Assembly (NCBI GenBank): GCA_020809705.1 | Contig: CP085828.1 | Location: 6,944,001-7,008,000, forward strand | DNA length: 64,000 bases | DNA from: Calonectria ilicicola | Taxonomy: Eukaryota; Ascomycota; Sordariomycetes; Hypocreales; Nectriaceae | Direction: 5' to 3' | Shown: positions 31,098 through 42,821 of the stretch, piece by piece | Position numbering within the stretch: position 1 is the stretch's first letter | Layout: every line of letters starts with the position of its first letter | Notes under the pieces: generated by a model | Told to the model about the DNA's origin: nothing | Databases searched by the model: none | The model's input: the letters and a program-made list of their open reading frames with translations, nothing else | Position numbers and translations under genes: made by a program

Positions 31098-34000
31098 TCA
31101 CTTGCGCCGACTGAAAGAAATTTTCTTGACCCTGAAGAGGTAGTAGGTGACGACCGCAATAAAGATGTTGAAGAACACATAAGCCCACACAATTCCAAAG
31201 TTACGCCAGCGCTCGCTCCAAAAGATCTTGTTACCAGAAAGGAAATCGTCTGCGACGGAAAGAGAGCAATAGCCGCAGTTCTCGGTTGCGTTAGGGTTCT
31301 GCAGCTGACCTGGAGCCATTTTCAAGTAGTCGGCAAGGTAATCGCCGCAGGTCATACCACTGGGAGGATTGAAAATGGACATTTCAGTTGCGGAACATGT
31401 GACTGTTCGGTCGTGGAGAATAGTTGAAACAATGTTGCTAACCCAGTAGGTGAAGGGTGACACTCGGTACATGAAAGTCCAGAAGCCTGGCAGGGCATTG
31501 GGGCTCTGAAGGACACCACAGAAAGTCATGCTCATCATCGACAAGAGTGTGACAATGGATCCTGCTGTCTGGGCATCTGGAAGCGCCGCGATGGTCATGT
31601 GTGCAAAGGAGCTGGCATAGACAAAGAGTTGGATGCATGATAGCAACACGAGGATCTGGCGGTCGGAACTCTGGACACCGACGACGGGGTAGTAGAAGCA
31701 GGCATAGATCAAAATACCAGCAAAGATCTGGTAAGGAATCTCGACAATGATGTTGGCCAGAAGGAACGCCTTCCAAGAGTAAGCTTTGCTGGGCCTCTCT
31801 CGGACCTCATAGAGGGAGCGCTGAGTGACGAAAAGGGGTTGAATCTAGTCAAATGTTAGTCTTTTCTGGGTGCGAAAAATTGCGTCGGATTCGATGGAAC
31901 ATACCTGTTGCACCAAGGTGCTGAAAATCGTAATCAACATGAAGACAGCATAGACAACATTGTTCATACCAGCCAAACTTCCCTTGGCCTTCCAGAAGGA
32001 GAAACCAATGAAAAGACCTGCGGCAATACTCAATGCAACCTTGGCGAAAACGTAGCTTGGGGATCTCCAGTATTGCTGGAACACTCGCGTGGTCACAATA
32101 TTCATCTGGGTCATGAGAGGTGCGGCAAACTCGGCAGTCTCATCTTCCGATCCCTGGTTGTGGAGAGGGCTTCCGTTTCCACCCCGAGCAGTGATGTTCT
32201 GAATCTCGGCATCCACGGCGTGTCGCTCAGGGCTCTCCTTCCAGACTTCATGCCAGTCCTTCTCACCGGTAACCATTTCAAGCATGTACTCGGCAGGGTT
32301 CTCTTCGTTGTCACACTTTCTGGCGCCGTTGTTCTCAAAGTAGTCCAGAAGAACTCGGGAGTTGGGGCCAATATCACCAAAGTACACGGTTCTACCTCCC
32401 TTAGCGAGGAACAAAAGGCGGTCGAATTGCTGGAAGAGGATAGCGCTAGGCTGATGGATGGTGCATAGAATAGCTTGGCCAGCATCTGCTAGCTTGCGCA
32501 GGAGAGCACAAATAGCCCAAGAGCTCTGTGAGTCAAGACCACTGGTGGGTTCGTCAAGGAATAGGAGAAGCTTGGGCTTGGCCGCAAGTTCAACACCGAT
32601 AGTGAGGAGCTTTCGTTGTTCGACATTGAGACCCTCTCCAGGAACACCGACGATGGCATCGGCAAAGTCCCTCATGTTAAGCATATCGATAATCTTCTCA
32701 ACGTAGTCGAACTTTTCCTCTTTGCTCACACTCTGTGGCTGGCGAAGAAGCGCGCTGAATTGCAAGCTCTCACGAACGGTAGATGTCTGCAAATGAAGAT
32801 CTATAATCATGTTAGCGTAATGAAAACTGGGTGGCTTGAGCACAATGCATACCTTGTTGCTGCACATAGCCGGTCTTGCGCTGGAAGCTAGCATCCAGTG
32901 GGTGTCCGTTCACAAGCATATCACCAGTAATAACTCCCGTGGTAGTTCGTTGGGCAAGGGCATCCAGAAGAGTTGTCTTTCCAGCACCACTGGAACCCAT
33001 AAGCGCCGTCAATGTTCCAGGCTTGACAAATCCAGAGATGTTGTTCAACAGTCTGCGGGGCTCTCCCTTGATTTCGATGTCGTATACAAGGTCCTTCCAA
33101 GTAAAGATGTCAGTCTGAGGTGGAATAGCATCGAGAGCAGTAGCTCCTGCCTCGGATGTGGCTCCGGGGTTGGCAGTCATTTCCTCGTCTGACTTGTTGC
33201 CAATCATATTCTTGAGATGGGCAGGGACGCGACCTCTCAAGAAAACCAGAGCCTCTGCTTTGCTCTCGCTCGCGGAGCTGAACTCGGTAGCAGCAAAGTA
33301 GATCATCATGAAGAAAATCAAGAAAGCGATAAGGATGCCGAAATTTCGCCAGACGTGAGAGTGGTAGTAGTTGAAGCTCTTGGCAATATAGGCGTCTCCA
33401 TTAAGGGTGTGACGTCCTGCCACAGCACCAACAGCAGAGCAAATCCAAGAGTCGCCAATATTGGGTGAATAGGATGGGATAATACTGGAGCAGGTAAACT
33501 CTCTACCGTGGAATTCGTTTGCGATCAAAATCTCAAATGCATAAAACAGGGGGTTTATCCAACGGATCCAGCTAAACCAATCTTGCATCTGCGGTGTGGC
33601 GACCACAAAACCAGTGTAGATGACAAGTGCGAGGACAAGAACTCCGGCGAGAGACATAGCTTGCGATACAGTCTTTGTAATAGCTGCCATGGTTCTGAAA
33701 ACGGCTGCCATGACAAATGTAGCGATGTATGCAATAAGGAAGTACAGGAAGAATGGACCAGCTTCTCGGCGAAGTCCAGCCAAGAAGTAAATAGCGAGAT
33801 TGAAGGAGACGGCAGAGAGGAACTTGATCGGGATATCAGTGATGATACCGGCGATGGCTTCGGTTGCTGGATGATAGAATGCGTAGGATTTATGCTTTTC
33901 GACGATTTCACGCTGGCTGTAGAGACTAGAGATTTCCGAGATAGCACCGAGAGCATTCATCAAGACGGCCATGAACAAAACGGCACCCTTGGATGCAAGG

Positions 34001-35793
34001 TTTGCTGTCGCGTTGGCTTGACCATAATAGATGGAACCAACCACCAGAGCCATAATAGACTGACTGATGACCGCTGTAAATGTCGCCGCCTTGTCGTTCC
34101 AAATGCGCTGGAAACCTCGCTTCGTGTTGAGTTCGATCTGCTTGGCGACGCTGATCAAGTATGGCGAACCAGGGCGGGCGCGCTTGGACTGAGCAAGCTG
34201 CTTCTGGTCACGGAAGGCTTGAGTGGTTGGGCCAGATTCATCGGCAGGGAACTCCTGCTGATAGTCCGCAAGCTCTTGTTGAAGAGCTTGGTACTCAGGC
34301 GATTGTGTCCAGTACTGTTCAAATTCTTCAGGAGTACGAGGCACCTTGTTCTCCATTCCTTCGCGGGCCTTCCTCTCACTGGGATTGGTGACAGAGGTAA
34401 GGAAGTCTCCAGTGGTCTGGCGGGCAGGGCACACCCAGCCCTGTCTTTCGAAGAAAGCTTTGGCCTGATTAGCAGGTCCAAAGTAAATCTGTCGACCCTC
34501 GTAGAGGACCGTAGCCTTATCAAACAAGTCATAGATGGATTGACTGGCTTGGTAAATGGCTACCGCGTTGGCGACACCAGTCGCGTCGCAGACTAGTCGC
34601 AATGTCTGGACGAACTTGAAAGCACTGGCGGAATCAAGACCACGTGTGCTATTGAGAAGTTAGCATTCAATACTTGTTCCGGACCGGTAGAGAGCAACAT
34701 ACCTGTTATCCCAAGCGAAAAAGGCGGATCCAGCAAGAATCATTTCTGCAATGCTGACACGCTTGCGCTCACCTCCAGACACGCCTCTGATGAAATCATT
34801 GCCAACTTTTGTGTTGTAGGTGTGACTCAAGCCACAGACAGCCATCACTACCTTTGCAGTGTACTCGCAAAATTGTTGTCGGCTCATGCCTTCAACTCGG
34901 TTGCTTGGGGTTCGACACGAAGCTGCAAATTCGAGTGTTTGTCCAACAGTAAGGTGAGGGAAATGCTTGTCAACCTGCGATAGAAGTTAGATTCGATTAA
35001 TTCAATAAATTCATAGATGATCTTATGATCTCACCTCTTGGTTGTAGATGGCCTCGCCCTTGAACTCCTTCATCATGACGCTCTGGGGAATGCCATTGTA
35101 GTTCATGGTGGAGGCGTCATCCAGCTTGAGGCCGTGAAGCTCTCCACACATGGACTTCAAGAGAGTGCTGCATCCTGATCCTGGTCTTCCCAGAACAATC
35201 AAGAGCTCACCATCTCTAACGAGACCATTGAAATTGTGGAGAATCTTCTTTGGTGACTTGCTTCGGAAGCTGAACAACTCGGCGGGGCGAGTGAGGCTTG
35301 TAATATAGTCGCCAACTGTAGGCTGTAGTTGAAGTGCCTCTCCGACACCAGAGACGTTGAGGTTAGAAAAACCAACACCAGCCCTTTTAGGGCCATGGCC
35401 TTGTTCTCTGAATTGGTCGACGAAGTAATGTAGCCACTTTCCCAAGTCAAACTTGTCGCTCTCTGGTTGCAGGGCAGGATCGTTCTCGGCGACCGTCTCT
35501 AATCTCGTAGGTCGTCTTGAGACGGTGCCTGCGTTACTTCTTGATCGGGAGAGATTTGTTGCAATTCTTGTCAACTCTCTCCTATCTTCCTCGCCAATAC
35601 TAGCAAAGGCTTCCTCCATGTTGTGTCGGGCATTGTTGGTATTAGAGGTTTTGATGGGGCCGAATTCTGGCGATGCGGAACCAGAATCTGACTCTTTGGT
35701 GTAATCGTCATCAATATCGAGATCTATTGTGTGTGAATATCGATCAGAGGAGGTACCCGGGGGGGTCTGTTGATCGTTTGAAGAGGGCTCCAT
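31098..35793 (-). CDS. full-size PDR-type (ABCG) ABC drug/lipid exporter
   Basis: Exons 35793-35035, 34974-34703, 34648-32853, 32800-31905 and 31844-31098. Four introns (60, 54, 52, 60 nt) join in phase to 1489 residues, a normal PDR length. The order is NBD1-TMD1-NBD2-TMD2. NBD1 has the degenerate fungal Walker [10 protein letters not shown] (about 202-210) and signature [16 protein letters not shown]2 has a canonical Walker [15 protein letters not shown], an altered signature [14 protein letters not shown] and [14 protein letters not shown]. This asymmetry is typical of Cdr/Pdr5/Atr pumps. Each TMD has six predicted helices, with the extracellular loop CSATEMS...CGYC before the last helix. 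A plasma-membrane ATP-driven exporter of xenobiotics, azoles or metabolites is expected; substrates cannot be read off. It stands alone, with ~3 kb of gene-free DNA upstream. Confidence 0.95.
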
Positions 35794-35978
35794 ATTGTTT
35801 AGAGTTGGGGTGGGCCCGGATTCAAACAGCTGAGTGAGTGGTTGTTATTATTATTAGTTGTGATTGAATTAACGAAAATCATGGAGGAGACGAAAGGGAT
35901 ATTAAATATAAACATTTGGAAATCAAGCTGGCCGCGAAGCGTTGTTGGGGATGCCATATCGGTAACCCGCTTCCCCCC

Positions 35979-36019
35979 GTGCGGTCGGGGTCTCGCAACG
36001 CGCTGGGCCCCGACCGCAC
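35979..36019. promoter_or_regulatory. 12-bp perfect inverted repeat upstream of the ABC transporter
   Basis: GTGCGGTCGGGG (35979-35990) and its exact reverse complement CCCCGACCGCAC (36008-36019) flank a 17-base spacer in an unusually GC-rich patch, 186 bp before the ATG at 35793. It contains CGG/CCG triplets of the kind bound by Zn2Cys6 dimers, and could also fold as a hairpin in the leader. Function inferred only. Confidence 0.5.
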
Positions 36020-37933
36020 CCCGTCGTATCGGCCCTAAAGGGTGTCGCAACAACATGGCCGCTCAGCCTTAACGCTAGTCCAGAGGCCTGTCCTGAGTCA
36101 GTCACTAGTTCGTATTTTGGCCCACTCCCGGCAACGGGACTACGGTCGACACCGGGGGCACGGCCTCATACCTACGTCACCAGCATCTTTGGTGGGTGGG
36201 AAAAGGACAATTATGTAAGCGGAGAAAACGCAATTGGCACCCGACACAGGTCTTGGAATTGGGGTGCTTGTATTCAGAATGAAGAACAGAGACAAATCCA
36301 ACGCAATTAACGTCGTGCGAGAAAAAAGAATTCTAACGTTATACAAAAACAAACGGACGGTGTCAATGCGCAAAGTATAGAAAGGCGACCATAGCTTTGT
36401 TCAAGATTGCGATACAAAGCAGCCGCTGGGGTTCATGGGCAAATAGAGTCTTTTCAATGGAGCCGCCCTGTAAAATGACAGAAAATATACCCCAGTAGTG
36501 CAAGCACACAAGTATCATCCAGAGAACCTCCCGTTTTACATTTATCTTCATGTTTCTTATGGTGTCACTGCTAATAGCGCAGCTTGATTCGTTCAAATTA
36601 GAGATCAATTCTCTTGAAGCCAAGGATTTCCGACATGCTTCGCAAAACTAAAATCTCTTGACTTTTATGCGGGAGGATGTTGCTGTGTTACCCACGAAGC
36701 CAACGCACAGATGACGACATTTCTTCCCGTCTAGCTCGATGATTCACCCAGTCACTCAACATACTAGCACAATAACTGGCCCTATCAGATTGTCGCATCG
36801 TAAAAACAACAAATGCGCACGGAGAGTCCAAGCATAGTCTAATCAGACAAGGTTTTCTGGAACAAAATGGTGTACGGGTAAAGGCGAGAGCTGTGGCCAC
36901 AGGCCAACATTTTTCGCCGCTGACTCATCGGGCGGGGCACCGGACCTTATCAAGGGCCCGACGATTGCACCGTGGCTTGAGCGTGAACAACATTTCGGCC
37001 GTTGAGACATTGATACGTCATCACCCATCTAACGGATTCTCTAGATGTCGCCCGCTTAATCAGGAAATAAGCAAGGTTTCCAACTCGGATGGCCCGACGG
37101 ATAGTCTCCAACGGGACGCTTCAAGATTCCTGTTTCCGATCTTGACACTAATTGAGAATGTCTACGATGCGCAAGGCCTTGGTAGCAAAAAAAGAAAAGA
37201 AAAAAAAACCAGCTAATAATCGAGTGTAACCAGTCAAGTCCAAGAGTTCAACTGCAATATCCTTCAGCTGTCATTGAAAACAACGTGGGCAACAGTTGAA
37301 AGCAATGTCCTGTATCTCCTCATCTAAAATTCAACAACAAGCAGAACCTATTCCATTCACTAGTTTACAATAATATTGCCCGGTCCCCTCTACTCTGAGA
37401 CAAGTTGAATAATTCAAATGGGACCCAGATATAAAGGGGTAACAAGGGTGTTGATACCGAGATGAGACTATGCTGAAAGATAGCTGAGTAATAAATGGGT
37501 AAAACATTGGATTCAAAGCCAATGCATAACATAAAATCAACATTGACATACGTCCTCAGCCTGTTGCATAAATGTTATTAAATAAAGGCAATGGTTCAAT
37601 GATTCTTCGGTCCCTTGCCATTCCATCATCACAACCACGTGTCAACTCATTGGTTGACGAATGTAGAGTTTGACATTTTAAAAAAGGGGTTGTGAAGAAA
37701 TCAAATGCTACGTCGCAGCATCTGAGATTTGAGACGATGCCCAGCCTCGGGCACCTGGAGCTACCAGCAGGCTGATCTACATTCTAATGATCTGAGGACC
37801 GGGTCTAGAACGCTGGTGGAGAGGGTGCCTACCCTAAGCCTCTGCAGAATCACCATTGAACCTTGGGAAAATAGGAGCCAGCTATTTTCTAAAAGTCAAA
37901 TAATATGAATAATTCTATGTATTTTTATTTTTA

Positions 37934-37940
<7 letters not shown>

Positions 37941-37965
<25 letters not shown>
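37941..37965. repeat. T25 homopolymer
   Basis: 25 consecutive T on the + strand, preceded by a TTTTATTATTAA-type stretch. On the minus strand this is a poly(A) following GTTCGACCCCC, which superficially resembles a retroposed-element tail. No body of a LINE or SINE could be recognised upstream. Confidence 0.9.
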
Positions 37966-39070
37966 AGAGAAGGGGGTCGAACTTCTTTCAGATTCTACGT
38001 AGAAGAAAGACTGTTTCCTCCGCGCTTTCCACGCATCACAGCGCATTTGAGACCAGGTGCGGATCACGGTCGCGGACTTGCGGAGTTTGCCTTTCGTAGG
38101 GCAACAATGTTTCCGGCCAAAGTCCAAGCGAAATGAGATTGAATGCAGAATAATAGGGTTTTGCTCCTTGGAACCCCCTTGCTCCGATCAAATTAATGAG
38201 GGAACGTGCACGCTGCCAAGATTCAGGGACCAGATGGAGCGGCAAGGTTGTTCTGTTTTGACCAAAAATAATAATAAAAATACAAGGTTGTTTAGACATG
38301 ACGGATCTAGAACGTGTTTGAAATCTTGGCTGTAGCGCTTCGTATTCGGCCGATGAGCGGCACTCCGACAGTGAAAGAAATCTGCCAAGTCTTGTCGCGG
38401 ATTTATGGTAATCTTGTTCAGACAATCAGTCATCAAATAGGCCTCCAGGGAGCCCACAAAATTTTGTACTAAGGATCTAGTCTAGATGTAGAAAAATTTC
38501 ACTTTTAATTAATACTATGTCGGCAATGGAAATGCACCTCAAATACATGTGGGCTTAGAACCGGGTTACAAATGACAAATCCTCTCCTGTGCTACTACGG
38601 TTATGGTGCCGTGACTCGGTTCGACAAGATGGTATAGAGCCCGATTATGTGTTCTGCAATGAAAAAAAATACGTAGAATTGCAAACGGATATCATGTCGC
38701 TCCGTCAAAATTGCCAGTTATATTGCATTTATACTAGTTGGCTCTGAAGAACAACGATGCTCAACACGCTTTTGGTGGGGTGCAGAGGAGATGCAGCCAA
38801 CCGCCATAACTCCACTAAAAACCCGCCCAACCAAGCCCATTCATTCATCACTCTTGATTAGAAAGTGCATATAATCACGTGGTATGGCTAAGGTTACCCA
38901 GAGGAATATACAATCCGCAAATCTCTCAAACCCCGCTTTTCTGGCTGACTTGTGTCGATCTCCACAAGATATGAGGCTCTCACTATCGTCACTGTGATGA
39001 AACCTTAATTCTCTCAATTACAAGATCGCAAAATACCTGCTGCCATCAATACAGTCGTCCCGCAATCATC

Positions 39071-40313
39071 ATGCAGTCGGACTTCACTTTGAACCCTGCT
39101 CACTTTTCGGCGAGTAATGTCACCGAAGGCACGGCCCAAGTTTGCAACATCATCCGTCAAAATGACGACGCTACCGATCATGAATTCGTACGTGCAATTC
39201 TATGAGCCTTCTACAGTTGGCTTTTGGAAACACTCTGGTTCTCATCTTTAAAACTTTATAGGGCGATGTTGTAAAAATGCGGGCGCAAATGACCCCGACT
39301 AGCCTTCCGCAGGGCGAGTACATTTCGGTTGAGTCCAGAGAACCTGGCCGTTCTATTCCCTGTCGTATCGTCAAACCCAGCAACCAAGAGCCAAAGGGTG
39401 TCTTCCTTCACTTCCACGGAGGAGGAGTGGCAATTGGCACACACGACATGTCAGTCTATGACAATTGCCTTTCTTGCATGTAAAACGACTAACGCGGTTA
39501 CTTCTTTATAGGAATGATCCCCTTCTTCAGCGGTTTGCCGACGCCTCTGGCTGTGTAGCACTATCCGTTGGCTACCGTCTGGCTCCTGAGAATGTATTTC
39601 CCGTCCCACAACAAGATTGCTTCGATGCGGCCGATTATGTTGTCAAAAATGGCAGCGAAAAATTTGGCGGACCGCTTCGCTACATTGGAGGCGAGGTAAG
39701 CAGCTTATAATGTTGTGCAAGATCGGCCCTGCTGACACTGAGGACTTTGAAATAGTCTGCTGGCGCGTATTTGACCATGCAAACCTTTTTCCACCTTGTC
39801 GGCACACACGCCGCGTTAGATACTCTCAAAGGCCTGGTCCTATCATATGGGTGTTTCTCTTGGTCATCGCTACCTACTGTCTTCACCATCCAAGACACAG
39901 TATGCATTAACAAAGAAAAGATAGCAACATTTCGACGCTTTTCCTATCCTGATGACGGAAGCAAATTGCTATCCCAATTGGATGACTTTGAAGCCGAGTT
40001 TGGAATTCTCGCTGAACGGGGGGTTTCGTATGATCACTATGTCAAGCATCCGGCAATCTCATCTCTCTATCGGCGACTTGACCAGATCCAGTCCCGGTTG
40101 CCACCTGCCCTCTTCCTCTGTGGTACGGCAGACCCGTTGCTTGACGATACCATCTTGATGGCGGCTCATTGGCAGATGGCAGGCGGACATGGAGTGGTTA
40201 AATTTGTGACGGGGGCCCCGCATGCATTTGTCGAGATTCCCATTGAAGCTGGGGACTGTTGTGTTACTGGTGCAGATTATATCCGCCAATTTCTCCAAGA
40301 GAACTCTTCATAG
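39071..40313 (+). CDS. alpha/beta hydrolase, HSL-type esterase/lipase
   Basis: Exons 39071-39187, 39262-39449, 39512-39695 and 39756-40313; introns of 74, 62 and 60 nt join in phase to 348 residues. Family landmarks are the oxyanion motif HFHGGG, DASGCVALSVGYRLAPENVFP, the nucleophile elbow GGESAG (Ser164, codon formed at the third splice site) and the acid GTADPLL (Asp289). The base is GAPHAF (His319). This is the alpha/beta hydrolase-3 (hormone-sensitive lipase) family, usually 300-350 residues and cytosolic, acting on short-chain esters or secondary-metabolite esters. No signal peptide. It converges on the NmrA-like gene (265 bp apart). Substrate unknown. Confidence 0.9.
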
Positions 40314-40578
40314 GTAGATGGAGCGATAGATGCAGTTATCTATTGGCACAATAAAAATGGATTCAAGTATATTGAGTACGTCGACAAATTTTATCAAATT
40401 CCAATGAAACCACGATGGCGCTCAAATACGCCATTCATTTAAATATCTCTCGGGCAACTCTCTTAGATGTGCTGTGGTGCATTGGTTCAATTAATTAATC
40501 ACTTATCTATCAATACAATTCTCAGGTACCACGGGAATGTAAAGAAAAAGACTATAGAGATATCATCTACTCCCTTGC

Positions 40579-41544
40579 TCATTTCTTTGCAAAGGCACTT
40601 TTTTCCAACCATGTCTTCAGGTTCGTCAATCCAGGGTGCATTGTCTTGAGAGCATTGATATCAGCGTTGTAACCCTCCTTTTCAAAAAATGCAAACATGG
40701 TGCCCATTTCTTTTGACATTCGTAGGAAAAGCTTGGCTAAAAATCTAAACGTCGTAGGTGGTGCTTCGCCGGTCGTTTCGTTGAAGACCTTGACAAGCTG
40801 ATCCCACGTTAATTCGTCTCCAGCCAAGGAGATACTCTTTCCCTTGTAATCCTCTGGACTAGTGAATGATAAAGCAGCGAATTCACCGATATCGTCGGTG
40901 GAAACCAGTTGAAGTGGACGGCTCTTGACTGCATCCCTCCACGCGGTCGCAAAGACTTTCCCCACGAACCCGAATTGGAAATTCTCCATAAATGCAACGG
41001 GTCTCAAAATGGTCCATGCCATTTTTGAATCTTTGGACTTTTGGATGAGATGATGCTCGATATGATGCTTGCTGACAAAATGCGGAATGTTTGTCGGGTT
41101 ATCAATCGACCGATCACCATGGCGGTCAACGGATGAATAGACGAAATGCTCGACACCATGTTTGATTGCGGAATCCACAAGAGACTTCCCTTGTGCCTCT
41201 TCAACTATAGGCCCATTCTTATTCATCGCTGGCAACTGTGTAACTATTAGTCTTCTGCTCCAGGTGACATGATTTGGCTGAAAGCGTACCTGAACACTGA
41301 AAACACCCCAGATTGGCGAGTTTGTAATTTTCTTGGCACTCTGAAAAATCGCTTCGGTGTCATCAAGATTTCCCTGAACGATCGATATGTTGGAAGACTT
41401 GGCAGCCAATCTTTGAGCTGCTGGAGAACTGGGGTCTCGGGTGACAGCGAGAATTTTCAAGTCTGTGTTTCGGGCGAGGAGGGCACGAATAACGCTACCA
41501 CCTTGCTTCCCGGTCGCACCGGAAATAAGAACGGCGCGAGACAT
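40579..41544 (-). CDS. NmrA-like NAD(P)-binding protein
   Basis: Exons 41544-41290 and 41235-40579 give 303 residues after removal of a 54-nt intron (GTACGC...GACTAATAG...ACAG). Because the intron is a multiple of three and stop-free, the unspliced frame is also open (321 residues), but the splice restores the family sequence WGVFSVQ|LPAMNKNG. The Rossmann motif is SGATGKQGGSVIRALL near residue 7, with VYSSVDRHGD and HIEHHLIQKS following. NmrA/HSCARG proteins bind NAD(P), usually lack the SDR catalytic pair, and act as redox sensors or transcription co-regulators. Enzymatic relatives (isoflavone-reductase-like) also exist, so the role is uncertain. Confidence 0.9.
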   Translation of the reverse strand: MSRAVLISGATGKQGGSVIRALLARNTDLKILAVTRDPSSPAAQRLAAKSSNISIVQGNLDDTEAIFQSAKKITNSPIWGVFSVQVRFQPNHVTWSRRLIVTQLPAMNKNGPIVEEAQGKSLVDSAIKHGVEHFVYSSVDRHGDRSIDNPTNIPHFVSKHHIEHHLIQKSKDSKMAWTILRPVAFMENFQFGFVGKVFATAWRDAVKSRPLQLVSTDDIGEFAALSFTSPEDYKGKSISLAGDELTWDQLVKVFNETTGEAPPTTFRFLAKLFLRMSKEMGTMFAFFEKEGYNADINALKTMHPGLTNLKTWLEKSAFAKK

Positions 41545-42821
41545 TTGGAAATATTTCCACTTGAAAGTTTGATTTTGAATGAGTATTACAATGAAATCGT
41601 TGTCTAGGATGGAGATGGTTGGCCGGATGAGCTTGCCTCACTTCACACGATTTCGATTCACCACTAATTACACCTAAACCTAAGTAATAGAAAATTCATC
41701 GTATTTTGTACTTTCGCAACGCATTTCGACAAAGATGGGGCGTTGACGGAATCTTCTCTGTTCGCACGATGCTTACAAACTCACCGACGTGGCGGCCGGC
41801 TCAAAGCCAATCAGAATACGGTCGGCCTCCGAGACGAATGCCGTTGTGGGGCGACAGCACTCATGGCTTGGACTTGCTAACCCGATAGCGCCTACAATTC
41901 TAAACTCGGCGTTGCAGAAAGCTCCGTTTGCGTTCAATTAAGATCGAGCTTAGCAATTATTTCGCCGCCCCGAAGCGCGCCTTGTCAAGATGTCAATAAA
42001 TGAGGATCGACGGAATGTCCCCAAGCAAAAGCGGACACATTGGGGTCAAAATTCTTGGATCATGCTATTTATTTGAGTCACTCTCCAATTTAATCATCAG
42101 GCCACCATCCAAGGGTATTTTCCCATGTTCAATTTAAAAAAAAAGTTGGCATGGATGGAATTTTCACAATGACTTTGAGGGAGAGCCTCACAACTATGAT
42201 AGCCTACACTTAAGCTTGGAACAGCCGCATTATTTAAATTTCTTTGTAGTTGGTCTAAAGACATTTCTGAGTGTACAAATTTACACACGAGAACACTCAT
42301 TTATTATCTACCACTTGGCTTAGTTGTATCGCTTGTTGAGGAGTAATGTCAAATCAGATCATGTACTAGAGATCACCTCCCGTGCTTGTATTATTTAATA
42401 TTGGTTCAAGATAATAAAGCATCATATTTGCGACAATATTTAACTTGTTTTCTCTGTCCTAGGAAGGAGAATGATTATGGAGAGGGTCTTCATGAACAGT
42501 GACTTTTTGGTCCGTATCGAAATTTGCTTGGCTTGAGTCACGAATCATGAATGGCTTTGGGGCATCTCCAGCTGTGAAATAGAGATATAAAAACGCCTAG
42601 TAGCTGCTTTAGTATAATAAAACCTCATTTGAGTGAGGACTGGATCGCGAGTGTGGATGGATGTTGCCTGCCATTAAATTGGAGTGACAAGGATGCTGCG
42701 TCTGTGCTTCGCAACTACGGAACGGATTAATATTCGGCACACCGACTTTCTATCGTTTCCCCCCTCTTCTTGACTTTGTCAGATAAGGCCCCAATCAACC
42801 AGCCACCGCCGTGCCAACGCC
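41545..42821. other. intergenic between divergent genes
   Basis: 1.28 kb, presumed promoters of the NmrA-like gene and of the Zn2Cys6 regulator. No gene recognised. Confidence 0.5.

Larger units (their letters stand above)
35794..39070. other. 3.3-kb gene-free region
   Basis: The promoter side of the ABC transporter and of the alpha/beta hydrolase gene. It contains a GC-rich block with a perfect inverted repeat (35979-36019) and a 25-T tract (37941-37965). Open frames such as 38036-38425 (minus) show no recognisable domain. Confidence 0.5.

Noticed and set aside
33508..34596. 362-aa open frame on the + strand
   Set aside because: Antisense shadow of the ABC-transporter exon 34648-32853; no domain, and the minus-strand frame is strongly supported by family motifs.
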